Assembly (NCBI GenBank): GCA_029747585.1 | Contig: JAPEVF010000733.1 | Coordinates: 1-22,460 of the forward strand | Reading direction: 5' to 3' | Source: Pleurotus djamor | Taxonomy: Eukaryota; Basidiomycota; Agaricomycetes; Agaricales; Pleurotaceae | DNA: 22,460 nt | In this document: positions 19,732 to 22,460 of the stretch, piece by piece | How the letters are laid out: the number at the start of each line of letters is the position of its first letter | How positions within the stretch are numbered: the first letter of the stretch is position 1 | The notes under the pieces: generated by a model | Told to the model about the DNA's origin: nothing | The model's database searches: none | The model's input: the letters and a program-made list of their open reading frames with translations, nothing else | Translations under genes and position numbers: made by a program

Positions 19732-21893
19732 GATAATGGAGAATCAGAGGGGATGTGGGGGTTTAGAGGACTTGGAAGATTCTAGGGAAGATAGATAGGA
19801 TAGCGAGATAATCGACAAAAGTCAATGTTGAAATTGAAATTGGAACGTTGATTTTCAGCGAGTCCCCAATAACAGGGGGAATGCTAAGATAAGCGTGACG
19901 AGCCACATAATCGCCATAGTTCAGAGACACTGAGTTGAACCAGAGAAGACTTGAAGTCCACAAAAGTGGAAGTTCAAGTATGCTTACAATTGAACTTCGG
20001 GATTTGTACAACTGGGAGTCGAAGCGACGGTTTGGGTGTCTGCCGTCTTGGTCACTAAATTTACCCACGCCACTCCTTACAACCCGTCCTAAATCCCAGA
20101 CAATAAGTAGACTCTAGCATCGGGCCCAAGTCACGTGAAATTAGCCCCTTAATGGTTCAAGAGCCCAGAAGCGCATTGACTTTCTACGGCTCCGGAAGGC
20201 TGATAACATTGTTTGAGGCAGAAAGGTGCCGCAAAAATGAAAAGCTGTATTGAAGATTTTTTTGCTCCCAAAAATGTACGATCTCGCAGCGCGGTGCTGA
20301 GGGTGCCGGCGAGAATTAGACGGGCGGCTAGATGAGAGGAAAATGCCTGCGGGATAAGCGCCCAAGGTCGTTCCGCAAAACCTTCCAAGGGGGTCGCCTC
20401 GCGGCCCCAAGCTTCAAAATCCACGCTTGCGCAATCCTTCTCAGCTACTTCCCCTCAATCTTCCCTAGGGACCGACTATCTCAATGGTCCCTTACCTACA
20501 CACTTCGTAACCTACGTACACGTTACTGTTACGTCCAACGAGGCGCACGAAAGGAATAAACGAACGAAGTAGTTCTCGAGGAGATAAGTGAGGGCAAAGG
20601 TTAGGGCGGTTGCAGAGAAAATTAAGTCCCGTGTGTCTCTATCAGTTCCGTTTTTCGAAGACGCTATACGTAATGGGCTTACCGCACGTTTTAGACATCT
20701 TCGGCGGACCCCTCGCAGCCGTAGTCATCGATTCGATCACTGTTCGTCCGCGCCTCCTTGTACCCCTGCACACATACCTTGCAAGTTCAATTCCCGAGGA
20801 CCCTTCGCGTGCTAAAGCGGGGCCAACATGTTGCGAACGCGGTTCCAGAAGAAATAAGCGAACCTTGCAGCCGTTGAGAAGTTATGTAACGAAGTTGTGG
20901 CTTTGGCTGGTTTTTTTTTTTGAAGATCGGACATAGTGAGTCTGAATCTGTTACCTTCGTCACCGAAAGGCTACAGCCAGCTTACTACATGTCTTAGTCC
21001 CCTCCAGCCGACCCAATTGACGCTGCTGATCTCGGTCCTCTACCGCGACCGCCTCCTCATACCTCGGCGCGTATACCTCGCAAAATCGATCTCGGTAACG
21101 GTTTTTCTTGGCTTAAAGCATTGTTAGCAACCTACTAACCTGAGGTTAGACACCATAACCAAACCGAAGATCCGTCGTTAAGTTATCCAAGGTCGAATTG
21201 GGGCTGATTAGTACAAAAATGAAAGTAGTCAGTGTCTCGGTGACTTGGAGGGGATACGCCCCGCTTGACGTGCTTTTTAGATACGTCTAGCTATGCCATC
21301 TTCATGATCGGACGGTGCTATTGCTTACTCGATGCGCTTCCTGGCATCGGCGAAAACTGTCAAGATGCCACCAAGGGACATCCGTATGGATGGGTGGGGA
21401 ATGGGGTTGGGGAAGGCTGGGATAGCGCGTATCGCGTGCGTATAGAAAGAGCAGGATGTGGATACCAATGGATTTGTGAGCCACCGGCTAGCGTAGAAAC
21501 GTGAGCTCAACCACTTTTGTATATCGTTCCGCCCATTGATTTTCCCTCCGCAAGTCATTTCTTTCTTCCCTTCAACACGCTGGCATAGGGCGTGTGCTGG
21601 GAAATGATATACTTGCTATAAAAATGGGGGTATCAAGTCGCTACCTCGCGTGCATTCGCATACTTACTTGATATGCTACGTTTCTCTCACCTATATGGCT
21701 TACCTGTGTCTCTACCATGCTATTTAAACGGTTCTAGGCCATTCCCAGACCTCTCTACGCTCCCCAACGTCAACCAAGGTCCAACGCCATGTTCCTCCTA
21801 CCCCTCAACATGAACACTATTGAAAGCGTGCCCTAGACGACCGCGAATACCGGCGAAGGCAGCCATAGCATAACGTTAGCAGCATATCAAAAG
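19732..21893. other. Long region without a convincing gene
   Basis: 2.16 kb. The first 300 bases are the probable promoter side of the minus-strand gene. Open frames at 20149-20424 (minus) and 20588-20936 (plus) have no recognisable domain, and the minus pair overlap each other in two frames. A weak, diverged duplication at about 20560-20810 and 20840-21110 is described separately. 21265-21504 (plus) and 21302-21558 (minus) are opposite-strand shadows with no sign of which, if either, is real. Confidence 0.5.
20560..21110 (+). repeat. Diverged tandem duplication, about 270 bp units
   Basis: Two segments (about 20560-20810 and 20840-21110) share order and wording by eye: a GCAG/GTTG-rich start, a T-run followed by GAAGA, a TTACC, then a block near 20748-20790 and 21045-21085 whose plus-strand translations match (RPRLLVPLHTYLASSI versus RDRLLIPRRVYLAKSI). 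Identity is low and only the last block is clear. Coding status unknown. Confidence 0.35.
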
Positions 21894-22460
21894 ATGGGAG
21901 CATCAGGTAGCGTCGATGAGATATCGGCCCTTGTTGGCGGAGCCGGCTCTGAGGGGAAACGGTGCGGGTGGGTCTTCCTTGCTCTTTCTTCCGATGTAGA
22001 AAGTACATTAGCGTCTGAAGTTATCATCCAGACACCTGCAGCTGCCATCCCCGCACCGTCAGCGCACCGTCCAGTCTCAGCGCCCGCTCCCTGGGACCGC
22101 AGAACCGCAACCTCAGAAAATCAACCAAAGAGCGCTGATAATTCCTCCGAGAGCAACATGAACAGCGCAATACCGTATTACTCGAAGGCGATGGCGAGCC
22201 CACGAGCCTGAAAGGTGCAGGCTGAGCTGGCTCCGCAAAAAATCGAAAATCGTGAGTTTTATCTTGATTCTTTCTGTATATAAGTACGGTATGTGCCAGT
22301 GACTTACTATATCCTTTGAACCCTTGTAGCCAAGCCTTCGAGGTTATTGACGGCGGTTGGAGCAAGCAACTTGACGACACCTCTGCCTGCCGCGATGGGA
22401 TGGGTAGGAACTCCAGAACCAATGGGTGCGACGATGGGAGTTGGCGGGGATCCCGGGATA
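21894..22460 (+). CDS. Partial gene running off the right edge; Pro/Ala/Ser-rich, in-frame stop in the model
   Basis: An open frame from ATG 21894 encodes a Pro/Ala/Ser-rich product (QTPAAAIPAPSAHRPVSAP). A possible intron (GTGGGT donor at 21968, TTAG acceptor at 22012) would shorten it. The same frame meets TGA at 22209-22211, then continues coherently (KVQAELAPQKIEN) to a strong donor GTGAGT at about 22250. It joins in phase through an intron ending CTTGTAG (22329) to an exon reading KPSRLLTAVGASNLTT that leaves the window. Either an intron removes the TGA, ending near the AAAG at 22214, or the copy is broken. No domain is visible in this low-complexity part. Confidence 0.35.

Noticed and set aside
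20141..20424. Two overlapping minus-strand frames of about 90 codons
   Set aside because: Both frames are open in the same GC-rich segment, with low-complexity composition and no recognisable protein.
20775..20800. T-loop-like TTCAATTCC suggesting a tRNA
   Set aside because: The flanking bases do not pair as a T stem, and no acceptor or anticodon stem could be drawn around it.
1..22460. A KDZ-type transposase accompanying the Tet-like genes
   Set aside because: Known fungal Tet/JBP genes often sit beside KDZ transposons, but no KDZ transposase-like reading was found in the window.
1..22460. CRISPR-like arrays, riboswitches or bacterial terminators
   Set aside because: No regularly spaced repeats were seen, and the intron-rich gene structure shows a eukaryotic genome.

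Overview
The window looks like nuclear DNA of a basidiomycete fungus, probably a mushroom-forming Agaricomycete. The genes are broken by many short GT-AG introns (mostly about 40-75 nt, with CTRAY-like branch sites). Several proteins belong to families expanded in such genomes: a DUF6532 protein, a Crypton-type tyrosine recombinase and Tet/JBP-like 2-oxoglutarate oxygenases. No bacterial operons, rRNA, tRNA or CRISPR were seen. Exon models below were built by hand from splice signals and phase. Those that close without a stop across many junctions are the most reliable.

Left part (1-5600): the 3' part of a 2OG-Fe(II) dioxygenase gene (259-790); a small charged, coiled-coil-like protein (887-1450); a ten-exon DUF6532 gene with a very acidic middle (1614-4168); and a doubtful ORF (4908-5528). 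Single N bases at 1219 and 2260 each break an exon frame, and skipping each one restores it, so both look like spurious assembly bases.

Middle part (5600-12400): mostly intergenic DNA with weak minus-strand exon candidates, then an intact five-exon Crypton recombinase (7371-9699) with recognisable R, HxxR, W and Y positions and a C-terminal GCR1_C-like domain. It is followed by a small two-exon coiled-coil gene (10295-10750), a broken minus-strand gene (about 10807-11345) and a minus-strand gene with a possible nuclease-like E-x-K motif (11580-12339).

Right part (12400-22460): an unresolved plus-strand region with at least one good splice junction (12440-14310). Then comes a twelve-exon, 877-residue Tet/JBP-like oxygenase gene (14562-17804). 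It is convergent with an eight-exon, 519-residue unknown protein gene (19731-17801), and the two stop codons overlap within four bases. A 38-bp exact repeat, each copy preceded by a TATA box, lies before the unresolved region and again before the oxygenase gene. The rest (19732-21893) is mostly non-coding with a weak diverged duplication. A partial gene runs off the right edge.

Inference: the window is an accessory, mobile-element-rich region in which DNA-modification-type oxygenases sit near a Crypton. The tightest unit is the convergent pair at 14562-19731, a candidate two-gene module. Whether it belongs to a mobile element cannot be decided from this sequence alone.
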